Positions 47,960 through 56,355 of a stretch of 64,000 bases of DNA are shown one piece after another. This DNA comes from Caulobacter segnis ATCC 21756 (GTDB taxonomy: Bacteria > Pseudomonadota > Alphaproteobacteria > Caulobacterales > Caulobacteraceae). The stretch is from the NCBI RefSeq assembly GCF_000092285.1, contig NC_014100.1, positions 2,604,001 through 2,668,000 on the forward strand, written 5' to 3'. Position 1 is the first letter of the stretch. Each line of letters starts with the position of its first letter. Below the pieces are notes generated by a model. The model was not told the DNA's origin and searched no databases. It saw nothing but the letters and a program-made list of their open reading frames with translations. The position numbers were made by a program, and so were the translations under genes.

Positions 47960-50797
47960 ATGTCCGCCTGTTTCCGCATCTGTGCGATCGGGGTCGCCGT
48001 GCTCCTGCCGGCCCATGCGGCGATCGCCGGCGCGCCCACCAGCCTCGGCGACAATCTCGTGAAACTGGCGGCGGAACGAGACATCGTGATCCTCTACGCG
48101 CCAGAACTGGTTGCCGGCCGGAGCGGCCGGGTCGTGCCGCCAGGCCTGTCGGCGCGGGCGGCGATCGAGGCGCTGCTGGTCGAGACAGGCGCCAGCGTTC
48201 GCGAGGTGCGACGGGGCGTCTTCGTGCTCGAGAAACGCGGCGACGCCGCGTCTCCGCGACCTATGGCGGCGCCCGAAGATGCGCGGCCCAGCGAGGTCGA
48301 GGCGGTGACCGTCACGGCCGCCTACGCCGCCAGCCTCGGCCGGTCCCTGGCCCTCAAGCGCACCTCGGCCTATGCGCTGGACGCCGTCAGCGCCGAGGAC
48401 ATCGCCCGCCTGCCAGCCGCCAACGCCGCCGAGGCGCTGCAGCTGGCGCCGGGCGTCAGCCTGGAGCGGCACCGAGGCGTGGGCCTCTATGTCAGCGTCC
48501 GAGGCCTGGGTCCTCAGTTCCAGAACGTCTTGCTGAACGGCCGCCCGCTGGCCATGAACGACCTCGTCGAGAACGGCGGCTTCCGAGGGCGGCAGTTCCG
48601 CTTCGAGGTCCTGCCCGCTGACGTCATCGACCAGATCGAGGTCGCCAAGTCGACCACCGCCGACATGGACGAGGGCGCGCTGGGCGGCAATATCGACGTG
48701 CGGACGTTCAAGCCGCTGGATCGCGGGCGGCGCTCGGTCGTCTCGGTGCGCATGTCCGAGGGCCGCGCCGATCGGCACGATCCGTCCGTGTCCGGCGTGT
48801 GGAGCTGGGTCGACGACAGCGGACGCTTCGGCCTGCTGGCGGGCGGCGTGGTCGAGCGGCGGCGGATTCGCAACGACCGGCTCTACCAGACCGGCTGGAA
48901 CCTGAACCGCTTCGCGGCCGTGCTCGGCCCCGGCCTCTACACGCCGACCCGGACGCGGCCGACGATCGAGCTCGAGGACCGCCGCATGGCTTCGGGCGAC
49001 TTCACCCTGCAGTGGCGGCCTTCGCCGAACTGGCGGCTGGATATCGACCTGCTGGCGACACGCCTGGACGCCCACTACGATGAGTACGGCCTGGACATCT
49101 ATCCGGACGACGCCTCGATCTCGAGCCCGCGCTTCGTGCGGGGCAGCCAGATGGTCAAGGGCGACACGGTGCAGGCCGGGATCATTCAGGACGCACGCTG
49201 GATGGCCTCGCAGGAGACCAGCCTGAACCGCCACGACCTGTTCGCCCTCGGCGTGCACGAGCAGTGGAAGAGCGACGCCTGGACGGTCGACGCCGACTAT
49301 GCCTTTTCCCGCGCCCGCAGCTACCATCCGGACGGCCGGGGCACGGTCCGCGCCCGCGTCGCCTTCTACGCGCCGCTGGAATACGACTTCGGACACGGCC
49401 TGGCCGGCGGCCCTACCCTGCGCACGACACGCGACTACGCCGATCCCGCCAGTTTCGCTGGCCAGACCTTCGACTACACCTGGAAGGACTCGCGCGACAC
49501 CGACCAGCTCCACCGGTTGGACGCGCGCCGCGACCTCGGCGACAACAAGTTGTCGTTCGGCTGGGAATCGCACATCCGCAAGCGCGACTACCGGCGACGC
49601 GACTGGAACCTGGACACCCTGGTCGGCACGCCCCTGACTAGTCTAGGACCCCAGTACTACGGCCGGACGCCGTTCGATGACTTCCTGGCCGGGACGCCGG
49701 CCGACCTGCCGCGCCGCTGGGTCGCGCCGAACGCCCGCGCCTTCTACGACCTGCTCTACACGCCCGCGATCGCCGCCCAGGCGCCGTCCCTGACGGACCT
49801 GCGCAACTCGTTCGTGGTGCGCGAGGCGATCACCTCCGCCTATGCCCGCTATGACTTCACCGCCGTGCTGGGCCGGCCGGTCAGCGGCGATGTCGGCCTG
49901 CGCTACGCCCGCACCCGCCAGACCTCGGTCGGGGTGGTCTCCAGCGGCGACGACCCGCTGCCCGTCCAATGGCGCAAGGACTATGGCGACTGGCTGCCCA
50001 GCGCCAACCTGCGGGTCGACTTGACCTCGAACCTCTTGCTGCGCCTGGCCGCCTCGCGGGTGGTCAACCGGCCCAACGTCATCGACAGCGCCCCGCGCAT
50101 CACCCTGGCGCGCGACACCCCGACCGCCAATGGCGGCAATCCCGAGCTGGCCCCGTTCCTGGCCACCCAGGCGGACGTCTCGCTGGAGTGGTACTTCCCA
50201 GGCGGCGGAGCAGTCAGCCTGGCGGCGTTCGACCGGCGGCTGGACAACTACATCACCGCCCAGAACACCTTCATCGACGTTCCCGGGCGCGGCCAGATCC
50301 TGCTGTCGACCAACGTCAACGGCGGCGACGCGCGGCTGCAGGGTCTGGAGGCCACCTTCAGTCGGGTGTTCCGCGAACTACCGGCGCCGTTCGACGGCTT
50401 GGGCGTGCAGGGCGCGGCCACCCTGGTGCGTAGCCAGGCTAACTACTTCGCTGGCGACCGGGTGATCCGCAATGCGCTGCTGGGCCTCTCGCGCTCAACC
50501 TGGAGCGCGCTCGTGTTCTACGAGAAGGGCCGGGGCTCGGTGCGACTCGGCTACAACTGGCGTGGTTCCTACCTGACCTCGATCGGCAGCTCGGTCACGG
50601 CGCCCGCCACCACGGCGGCGTTCGGATCGCTGGACGGGGCGGCCTCGTGGCGGCTGAACCGCCATGCCACCCTTTCCCTGGAGGGCGTCAACCTGGCCGA
50701 CGCCCGCCGCTACGTCTATGGCCAGACCCGCGACCAGCCGATGGAGATTCATCACTGGGGCCGGTACCTGTCCGCGAGGATGAGATGGGCGTTCTGA
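47960..50797 (+). CDS. Transducing TonB-dependent receptor with N-terminal STN domain
   Basis: From ATG 47960 the 945-residue protein has a signal peptide (to about residue 25). It has an STN (secretin/TonB short N-terminal) domain at about residues 27-92 (Leu-Gly-Asp-Asn-Leu-Val-Lys-Leu-Ala, ending Gly-Val-Phe-Val-Leu-Glu-Lys-Arg). A plug follows (Val-Ser-Val-Arg-Gly-Leu-Gly-Pro-Gln-Phe) and a barrel ending in Arg-Met-Arg-Trp-Ala-Phe. The STN domain is the signalling module of FecA-type receptors and contacts the FecR-like anti-sigma factor. The sigma gene overlaps its end by 13 bases. The barrel is closely related to the receptor at 52466 (TonB-Xanth-Caul type). It probably senses and imports the same ligand class, perhaps phosphorylated compounds given the phospholipase C gene in the cluster. 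Confidence 0.9.
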   Translation: MSACFRICAIGVAVLLPAHAAIAGAPTSLGDNLVKLAAERDIVILYAPELVAGRSGRVVPPGLSARAAIEALLVETGASVREVRRGVFVLEKRGDAASPRPMAAPEDARPSEVEAVTVTAAYAASLGRSLALKRTSAYALDAVSAEDIARLPAANAAEALQLAPGVSLERHRGVGLYVSVRGLGPQFQNVLLNGRPLAMNDLVENGGFRGRQFRFEVLPADVIDQIEVAKSTTADMDEGALGGNIDVRTFKPLDRGRRSVVSVRMSEGRADRHDPSVSGVWSWVDDSGRFGLLAGGVVERRRIRNDRLYQTGWNLNRFAAVLGPGLYTPTRTRPTIELEDRRMASGDFTLQWRPSPNWRLDIDLLATRLDAHYDEYGLDIYPDDASISSPRFVRGSQMVKGDTVQAGIIQDARWMASQETSLNRHDLFALGVHEQWKSDAWTVDADYAFSRARSYHPDGRGTVRARVAFYAPLEYDFGHGLAGGPTLRTTRDYADPASFAGQTFDYTWKDSRDTDQLHRLDARRDLGDNKLSFGWESHIRKRDYRRRDWNLDTLVGTPLTSLGPQYYGRTPFDDFLAGTPADLPRRWVAPNARAFYDLLYTPAIAAQAPSLTDLRNSFVVREAITSAYARYDFTAVLGRPVSGDVGLRYARTRQTSVGVVSSGDDPLPVQWRKDYGDWLPSANLRVDLTSNLLLRLAASRVVNRPNVIDSAPRITLARDTPTANGGNPELAPFLATQADVSLEWYFPGGGAVSLAAFDRRLDNYITAQNTFIDVPGRGQILLSTNVNGGDARLQGLEATFSRVFRELPAPFDGLGVQGAATLVRSQANYFAGDRVIRNALLGLSRSTWSALVFYEKGRGSVRLGYNWRGSYLTSIGSSVTAPATTAAFGSLDGAASWRLNRHATLSLEGVNLADARRYVYGQTRDQPMEIHHWGRYLSARMRWAF

Positions 50798-51375
50798 CCT
50801 TCCGTGGCGCGGGCACGCGTGCCGATCCGCCCGATGGGCCCAGCGAGTCCGCCCCAGCCAACCCGCCGCTGGCGGCGCCGCGCTTCGAGGCGCTGGTGTC
50901 GCGCTATCGTCGTCCGTTGCTGCGTTTCTTCCAGCGCCGGTCGGTCGGGGTCGAGGACGCCGAGGACCTGACGCAGGAGGTCTTCATGCGGCTGTCGCAG
51001 CGGTTCTCGCGCCTGCACTGGGGCAATCCGGACGGGCTGGTGTTCACGGTCGCCGCCAACGCCCTAGTCGACCATGAGCGTCACCAGCGCTCGCGCCAGC
51101 GCGGACGCCATGTCGAGGTCGACCCCGCCCTCCCCGCCGACGAGCCCACGGCGGAGGCGGCCCTGGCCGGACGCGAGCGGCTGGCCAAGCTGGTGGCGGC
51201 TCTGGACGACCTGCATCCGAATGCGCGCGCGGTCTTCGTGCTGTGCCGCTTCGAGAACCTGACCCAAGCCGAGGCGGCCGCGCGGCTGAACCTGTCGCTG
51301 AGCGCCGTCGAGAAGCACATGATGAACGCCCTGGCTCGCCTGCGCGAAGCTATCGAGACCGCGCATGACGCCTGA
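50785..51375 (+). CDS. ECF RNA polymerase sigma factor, FecI-like
   Basis: The 196-residue protein has sigma region 2 (Leu-Leu-Arg-Phe-Phe-Gln-Arg-Arg, then Glu-Asp-Ala-Glu-Asp-Leu-Thr-Gln-Glu-Val-Phe-Met-Arg-Leu) and region 4 (Leu-Thr-Gln-Ala-Glu-Ala-Ala-Ala-Arg-Leu-Asn-Leu-Ser). The Leu-Ser-Ala-Val-Glu-Lys-His-Met wording is typical of FecI-type factors. ATG 50785 (GAGG ahead) overlaps the receptor stop by 13 bases; the open frame reaches back to 50647 inside the receptor. It should direct transcription of the receptor genes when the FecR partner is triggered from outside. Confidence 0.9.
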   Translation: MGVLTFRGAGTRADPPDGPSESAPANPPLAAPRFEALVSRYRRPLLRFFQRRSVGVEDAEDLTQEVFMRLSQRFSRLHWGNPDGLVFTVAANALVDHERHQRSRQRGRHVEVDPALPADEPTAEAALAGRERLAKLVAALDDLHPNARAVFVLCRFENLTQAEAAARLNLSLSAVEKHMMNALARLREAIETAHDA

Positions 51376-52336
51376 CCAAGACCTCGATCCCCGCCGCTTG
51401 ATGGCGGCCAGCCTGACCCGAGACCTGACCGCCGCCGAGCAGGCCGCCCTGGACGCCTGGTCGACCGCGTCCGCCGAGGCTCGCGAAGAGATCGCCCGCA
51501 CGCGCGAGGTGTGGCTGGCGATGGGCCTAGCCGCCGACGAACCGACCGTCCGGGTGCTGCGCCGTGACGTTCGCCGTCAGGCGCGTCTGGACCGCCCGGC
51601 CACGCCGGACCGTCGCCCGCTGATCGCGGGCCTCACCCTGCTCGCCGCCGCCCTGGTCGTGGGCGTGGTCGTGAAGGTCCAGCCGCAGGTCGACACCTAT
51701 GCCGCGCCCGCGCACGCCCCGGCCCGCTTGACACTGGCAGATGGCAGCCATGTCGTGCTCAGCCCCGGCGGCCGCCTGACAACCCGCTTCAAGGCCCGCG
51801 CCCGCGATGTCTCGCTGGACGCTGGCGACGCCTTCTTCGAGGTCGCCCACGATAAGACGCGACCGTTCGAGGTGGCGACCTCGGGCCGGACGCTGACCGT
51901 GCTGGGCACCCGCTTCAACGTGGCCGGCGGTGGTCGCCTGACGGTGTCACTGGTCGAGGGCTCGCTGCGCGTCAGCCAACCAGGCGCGGCCAGCGTGGTT
52001 CTGCGCCCCGGCCAGCGCTATGTCGGCGCGGCCGGGGTCGGCGGCGGCGCTCAAGCGGGCGACGTGAAGGCCGACGCGGCCTGGACCGAAGGCCGCGTCG
52101 TGCTAGTCGATGTCAGCCTGTCCGAGGCGGCCGAGCGGCTGTCGCGCGCCTCGGGCCGCAAGGTCGCGCTGACCGATCCCGCCCTCGCCCGCCTTCGCCT
52201 GTCCGGCTCGCTGGATATCGGCCGGATGGACGACGTCGGCGCGGCGATGGAAGCCCTGCTGCCGGTGCGCGCGCGGCTCACCCCCAGCGGAGACTTGAAT
52301 CTATCTCCGAACGAGAGATCGTCTCGGCACGGATAA
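51365..52336 (+). CDS. FecR-type anti-sigma factor/transmembrane sensor
   Basis: The 323-residue protein has an N-terminal sigma-binding segment with Ala-Trp-x-x-x-Ser-like pattern and one membrane helix (about residues 84-104, Leu-Ile-Ala-Gly-Leu-Thr-Leu-Leu-Ala-Ala). The FecR periplasmic fold includes Leu-Ala-Asp-Gly-Ser-His-Val-Val-Leu, Gly-Asp-Ala-Phe-Phe-Glu-Val-Ala-His and Val-Leu-Gly-Thr-Arg-Phe-Asn-Val. The C-terminal part (Val-Ser-Leu-Ser-Glu-Ala-Ala-Glu-Arg-Leu-Ser) looks like an STN fold that can pair with the receptor STN domain. It overlaps the sigma gene by 11 bases. It holds the sigma factor at the membrane until the receptor signals. Confidence 0.92.
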   Translation: MTPDQDLDPRRLMAASLTRDLTAAEQAALDAWSTASAEAREEIARTREVWLAMGLAADEPTVRVLRRDVRRQARLDRPATPDRRPLIAGLTLLAAALVVGVVVKVQPQVDTYAAPAHAPARLTLADGSHVVLSPGGRLTTRFKARARDVSLDAGDAFFEVAHDKTRPFEVATSGRTLTVLGTRFNVAGGGRLTVSLVEGSLRVSQPGAASVVLRPGQRYVGAAGVGGGAQAGDVKADAAWTEGRVVLVDVSLSEAAERLSRASGRKVALTDPALARLRLSGSLDIGRMDDVGAAMEALLPVRARLTPSGDLNLSPNERSSRHG

Positions 52337-52388
52337 AATCCAAACTTTTCAACAGGATCGTCGCAAATATTTCACCGACGTCGGACTG

Positions 52389-52406
52389 AGGGCCGGCGTC
52401 GGCCCT
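52389..52406 (+). terminator. Hairpin after fecR-like gene
   Basis: AGGGCCG (52389-52395), loop GCGT, CGGCCCT (52400-52406) is a perfect 7-base stem followed by a pyrimidine tract TCCGTTCTTCT. It lies 52 bases after the anti-sigma stop and 59 bases before the next receptor start. Terminator or attenuator in the receptor leader. Confidence 0.5.
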
Positions 52407-52465
52407 TCCGTTCTTCTGCCCTGACCCGCGCCTCCCCGCGGGCCCAGCAAAGATCGGGGGATATC

Positions 52466-55114
52466 ATGTCCAGTTCGAAGTTCCTGTCCGCGCCGTGCGC
52501 GGGCGCCGTCGCCGTTCTCGCCTTCGCCGCCCTTGGCGCGGGCCAGGCCCGGGCCGCCGACACCGCCGCCCCGGCCACGCCCGCCGCGGAACCGGCTGAC
52601 GCCGTCGACGCCGTCGTCATCACCTCGTACGGGAAGAGCCTGCAGGCCGCCGCCGCCCTGAAGCGCTCGGCCGACTACGGCCTGGACGCCGTCAACGCCG
52701 AGGACATTGGCAAATTCCCCACCCGTAACGCCGCCGAGGCGCTGCAGCTGGTCACCGGCGTCACCATCGATCGCCAGCGCGGCGCCGGCCTCTATGTCAG
52801 CGTCCGGGGCCTGGGCCCGCAGTTCCAGTACACGGAGCTGAACGGCCGCTCGATCGCCGTCAACGACCTGATCGAGAACGGCGGCGCCAAGGGCCGTCAG
52901 TTCCGCTTCGAGGTGCTGCCCGCAGAGCTGATCTCGCAGATCGAGGTGGTGAAGACCCCGACCGCCGACATGGATGAAGGCGCCCTGGGCGGCAACATCA
53001 ACATCAAGACCTTCAAGCCGTTCGACCTGGGCAAGAAGGCCGCCTTCTCGGTGCGCGAGACCTATAGCGACGTGCGCAAGAAGGCCGACCCGTCGGTCTC
53101 GGGCCTGGGCAGCTGGACCAACGCCGACAAGACCATCGGCGTGCTGGCCTCGGGCCTCTATGACGAGCGCCACGTGCGCAACGACCGCCTGTACATGGTC
53201 GGCTGGAACCTCGATAAGTTCAAATCGGTGCTGGGCTCGGGCCTCTACACGCCCACCCGCACGCGTCCGACCGTCGAGACCGAGCATCGCAAGCTCTATT
53301 CGGGCGCCCTCTCGGGTCAGTGGAAGCCCAACGGCGACTTCCAGACGGACGTCGACCTGCTGGTGACCCGGCTGGACGTCGACTACGACGAGTTCGGCCT
53401 GGACATCTATCCGGACGACGCCACCTTTGCGACGCCGCAGTTCGTGGCGGGCAGCCAGAAGGTCGTCGGCGACACCGTCGTGGCCGGCACGATCAACAAC
53501 GTGCGCTGGATGGCCTCGCGCGAGACCAGCCTGAACCGCCACGACCTGACGATCTTCGGGATCAAGCAGGCCTGGACGCCGGGCGCCTGGGCGTTCAACG
53601 CCGAGTACGGCTATTCGCGCGCCCGCAGCTACCACCCGGACGGCAAGGCCACGACCCGCGATCGCATCGCGTTCTTTGCGCCGCTGAGCTTCGACTTCTC
53701 GCGCGGGTCGACGTCGATCCCGCAGCTGACCACCACCGTCGACTACACCAACCCGGCCAACTTCGTCGGCCAAGCCTTCGACTACACCTGGAAGGACTCG
53801 CGCGACAGCGACGAGACGTTCCGCCTGGACGGCTCGCGCGTCTTCTCGGGCTGGTTCACCAAGATCGCGTTCGGCGCCGAACAGCACAACATGAACCGCA
53901 CCTACCTGCGTCGCGACTGGGTGCTGAACGACATCCTGAACGTGCCGCTGACGACCCTGGGCGCCAGCTTCTACGAGACCATGCCCTATACGGGCTTCCT
54001 CAAGGACTTCGCCGGCAACACGCCGCGCACCTGGGTCACCCCGACCAGCGACGCCTACTACAAGAAGATGTACACCTCGGCCGTGGCGGCTCAACCGTGG
54101 TCGGCGGCCGACCTGCGCAACTCGTTCATCGTCGACCAGAAGATCCACAGCGCCTATGTGCGCGGCGACTTCAAGTTCGACCTGGGCGGCGTGCCGGTCA
54201 GCGGCAATCTGGGCGTCCGCTACGCCGAGACCAAGCAACTGGCCAGCGGCACGCTGACCAGCGGCTCGACGCCCGTGCCGGTGGGCTATCTGAAGGAATA
54301 CAAGAACTGGCTGCCGAGCCTGAACGTCAAGCTCGACCTGCGTGACGACCTGGTCGGCCGCCTGTCAGCCTCGCGCGTCGTCAACCGTCCCAACGTCACC
54401 GACAGCGCCCCGCGCATCAGCGTCAGCCGCGACTCGCCGACGGCCTCGGGCGGCAACCCGGACCTGGATCCGTTCCTGGCCGACCAGTACGACGCCTCGC
54501 TGGAGTGGTACCCGGCCCCGACCACGGCCGTGACCGCCGCGGTGTTCATCAAGACGATGGACAACTACATCACCGCCCAGAACACCACGATCCAGGTGCC
54601 CGGCCGCGGCGACGTGCTGCTGTCGGCCAGCGTCAACGGCGGCGACGCCGAGGTGCGCGGCTTCGAAGCCGCCTACAACCAGTCGCTGTCGTTCCTGCCC
54701 GCCCCCTTCGACGGCTTCGGCGTGCAGGCCTCGGTGACCCTGGTGGACAGCAAGGCGAACTATTTCGCCGGCAACCGCCAAATCAAGGACGACCTCGTGG
54801 GCCTGTCCAAGCAGAGCTACAACCTGGTCGGCTACTACGAGAAGGGCCCGATCAGCGCCCGCCTCGGCTGGTTCTGGCGCTCGCGGTATCTGCAGTCGAT
54901 CGGCAGCACCACCACCGCCCAGTCCTATATCGCCCCCTACGGCTCGCTGGACGGCTCGCTCTCCTACCAGATCACCCCGCAGTACGCGGTGACGCTGGAG
55001 GGTTCGAACCTGACTGACGAGGTCCGCTTCACCTACGGCAAGACCAAGGACCAGCCGATGGAGATCTATCACTGGGGCCGCACGGTCTCGCTGACGCTCC
55101 GCGGCAAGTTCTGA
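52466..55114 (+). CDS. TonB-dependent receptor without signalling domain
   Basis: The 882-residue protein has a signal peptide (to about Ala-Arg-Ala-Ala), a TonB-box-like Asp-Ala-Val-Val-Ile-Thr-Ser, the plug core Val-Ser-Val-Arg-Gly-Leu-Gly-Pro-Gln-Phe and a barrel ending in Leu-Arg-Gly-Lys-Phe. Long stretches match the STN-bearing receptor at 47960 (for example Ala-Asp-Met-Asp-Glu-Gly-Ala-Leu-Gly-Gly-Asn-Ile and Tyr-His-Pro-Asp-Gly), so the two arose by duplication. Only the STN module is absent here. GGGGGA precedes the ATG. It is probably the main uptake channel switched on by the FecI/FecR pair, followed by a strong terminator and the phospholipase gene. Confidence 0.9.
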   Translation: MSSSKFLSAPCAGAVAVLAFAALGAGQARAADTAAPATPAAEPADAVDAVVITSYGKSLQAAAALKRSADYGLDAVNAEDIGKFPTRNAAEALQLVTGVTIDRQRGAGLYVSVRGLGPQFQYTELNGRSIAVNDLIENGGAKGRQFRFEVLPAELISQIEVVKTPTADMDEGALGGNINIKTFKPFDLGKKAAFSVRETYSDVRKKADPSVSGLGSWTNADKTIGVLASGLYDERHVRNDRLYMVGWNLDKFKSVLGSGLYTPTRTRPTVETEHRKLYSGALSGQWKPNGDFQTDVDLLVTRLDVDYDEFGLDIYPDDATFATPQFVAGSQKVVGDTVVAGTINNVRWMASRETSLNRHDLTIFGIKQAWTPGAWAFNAEYGYSRARSYHPDGKATTRDRIAFFAPLSFDFSRGSTSIPQLTTTVDYTNPANFVGQAFDYTWKDSRDSDETFRLDGSRVFSGWFTKIAFGAEQHNMNRTYLRRDWVLNDILNVPLTTLGASFYETMPYTGFLKDFAGNTPRTWVTPTSDAYYKKMYTSAVAAQPWSAADLRNSFIVDQKIHSAYVRGDFKFDLGGVPVSGNLGVRYAETKQLASGTLTSGSTPVPVGYLKEYKNWLPSLNVKLDLRDDLVGRLSASRVVNRPNVTDSAPRISVSRDSPTASGGNPDLDPFLADQYDASLEWYPAPTTAVTAAVFIKTMDNYITAQNTTIQVPGRGDVLLSASVNGGDAEVRGFEAAYNQSLSFLPAPFDGFGVQASVTLVDSKANYFAGNRQIKDDLVGLSKQSYNLVGYYEKGPISARLGWFWRSRYLQSIGSTTTAQSYIAPYGSLDGSLSYQITPQYAVTLEGSNLTDEVRFTYGKTKDQPMEIYHWGRTVSLTLRGKF

Positions 55115-55157
55115 CCCCTCCCCTGAACGCCCTCTTCCCCTAGAGGTCGTCACCTCA

Positions 55158-55198
55158 CGCGGACCGGTCGCATACCGACCGGTCCGCGCCTTTCCTTT
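55158..55198 (+). terminator. Strong intrinsic terminator between receptor and phospholipase genes
   Basis: CGCGGACCGGTCG (55158-55170), loop CATAC, CGACCGGTCCGCG (55176-55188) is a perfect 13-base stem followed by TTTCCTTT. It lies 43 bases after the receptor stop and only 14 bases before the phospholipase start. Confidence 0.82.
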
Positions 55199-55212
55199 CC
55201 CACGAGGTCGCC

Positions 55213-56259
55213 ATGCGCCCGCTGCTCCTCGCCGCCGCCCTGTCGGTCGTCGCCTTCGCGTCCCAGGCGGCCGAAGCGCCGAAAATCAACAGCCTGCATT
55301 GGCTGGGTTCGCACAACAGCTATCGTCCCGAACTCGATCCGGCCGCTCTCGCGCACCAGCGCCAGGTGATGGGCGAGCGCTCCCGCGGCGTCGAATATGG
55401 CCATCCGCCGATCACCACACAGCTGGACCTCGGCCTCCGGCAGCTGGAATTCGATCCCTACGCCGACACCCGCGGCGGTCTCTATGCCGCCCCCTACGCC
55501 AAAGACCCGGCCAAGCTCGCGATCATGAATGGGCCCGGCGCCAAGGTGCTGCACGCCCCGGTCGTCGACGCCCGCACCTTGTGCCTGCGCCTGTCCGACT
55601 GTTTCGCCGAGGTGGCGGCATGGTCCAAGGCGCACCCTGATCACCAGTTGATTGTAATCTTCGTCAACACCAAGGAAGAGCCGTTCAACACCCCGGCCAT
55701 TCCGAACCCGCCGCTCTGGACGGAGGCCGACTTCGCCGGCCTTGACGCCGACGCGATCAAGGCGTTCGGCCGGGATCGCATCATCACGCCCGACGACGTT
55801 CGCGGGACGCGCGCCACCCTGCGCGAAGGCGTCACCGGCGGCGGTTGGCCGACGGTCGACAGCGCGCGCGGCAAGGTGCTGCTGGTGCTGGACGCAAATC
55901 CCCGCATCGAGGAGGCCTACCGCGCCGGTCACCCGTCGCTGAAGGGCCGCGTCCTGTTCGGCCTCTATGCCGAGGACCACGCCGAGGCGGCGGTGTTCAA
56001 TATCCAGGACCCGCGCCCGGAAGAAACCCGTATCAAGGCCCTGGTCGCCCGAGGCTTCCTGGTCCGTACGCGCAGCGACGCCGACACAAGCGAGGCCCGC
56101 AACCACGACCTTGGCCGCCTCAAGTCGGCCGAGCAGTCGGGCGCACAGATCATCAGCACCGACTACTATCCAAGCGCGCCCGATCCGCTGGACCTGAAAT
56201 TCGTGGTGCGCCCATCGTGGTTCGCGCCAGAAGAGGATCTTACCTCGCCCGCTCGATGA
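55213..56259 (+). CDS. Secreted calcium-dependent phosphoinositide-type phospholipase C
   Basis: The 348-residue protein has a signal peptide (to about residue 20) and a PI-PLC-like TIM barrel. Trp-Leu-Gly-Ser-His-Asn-Ser-Tyr-Arg supplies the first catalytic His and substrate contacts, and Leu-Asp-Leu-Gly-Leu-Arg-Gln-Leu-Glu-Phe-Asp-Pro-Tyr the calcium-binding acids. Thr-Asp-Tyr-Tyr-Pro lies near the end. This fits the Ca2+-dependent PI-PLC C1 group of bacterial exported enzymes. It would release inositol phosphate or a related head group outside the cytoplasm. It is the last gene of the receptor/sigma cluster, but a terminator stands in front. ATG 55213 has GAGG ahead. Exact substrate unproven. 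Confidence 0.85.
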   Translation: MRPLLLAAALSVVAFASQAAEAPKINSLHWLGSHNSYRPELDPAALAHQRQVMGERSRGVEYGHPPITTQLDLGLRQLEFDPYADTRGGLYAAPYAKDPAKLAIMNGPGAKVLHAPVVDARTLCLRLSDCFAEVAAWSKAHPDHQLIVIFVNTKEEPFNTPAIPNPPLWTEADFAGLDADAIKAFGRDRIITPDDVRGTRATLREGVTGGGWPTVDSARGKVLLVLDANPRIEEAYRAGHPSLKGRVLFGLYAEDHAEAAVFNIQDPRPEETRIKALVARGFLVRTRSDADTSEARNHDLGRLKSAEQSGAQIISTDYYPSAPDPLDLKFVVRPSWFAPEEDLTSPAR

Positions 56260-56355
56260 CGATCACCGAAGGCCTGGGCGGATGGCCCTCGACAAAGTCC
56301 GGCCAGCGGGCCGCCGCCTGTGCGAGCAATGCCGGGCTCCCGGCGGGAGACGCGA

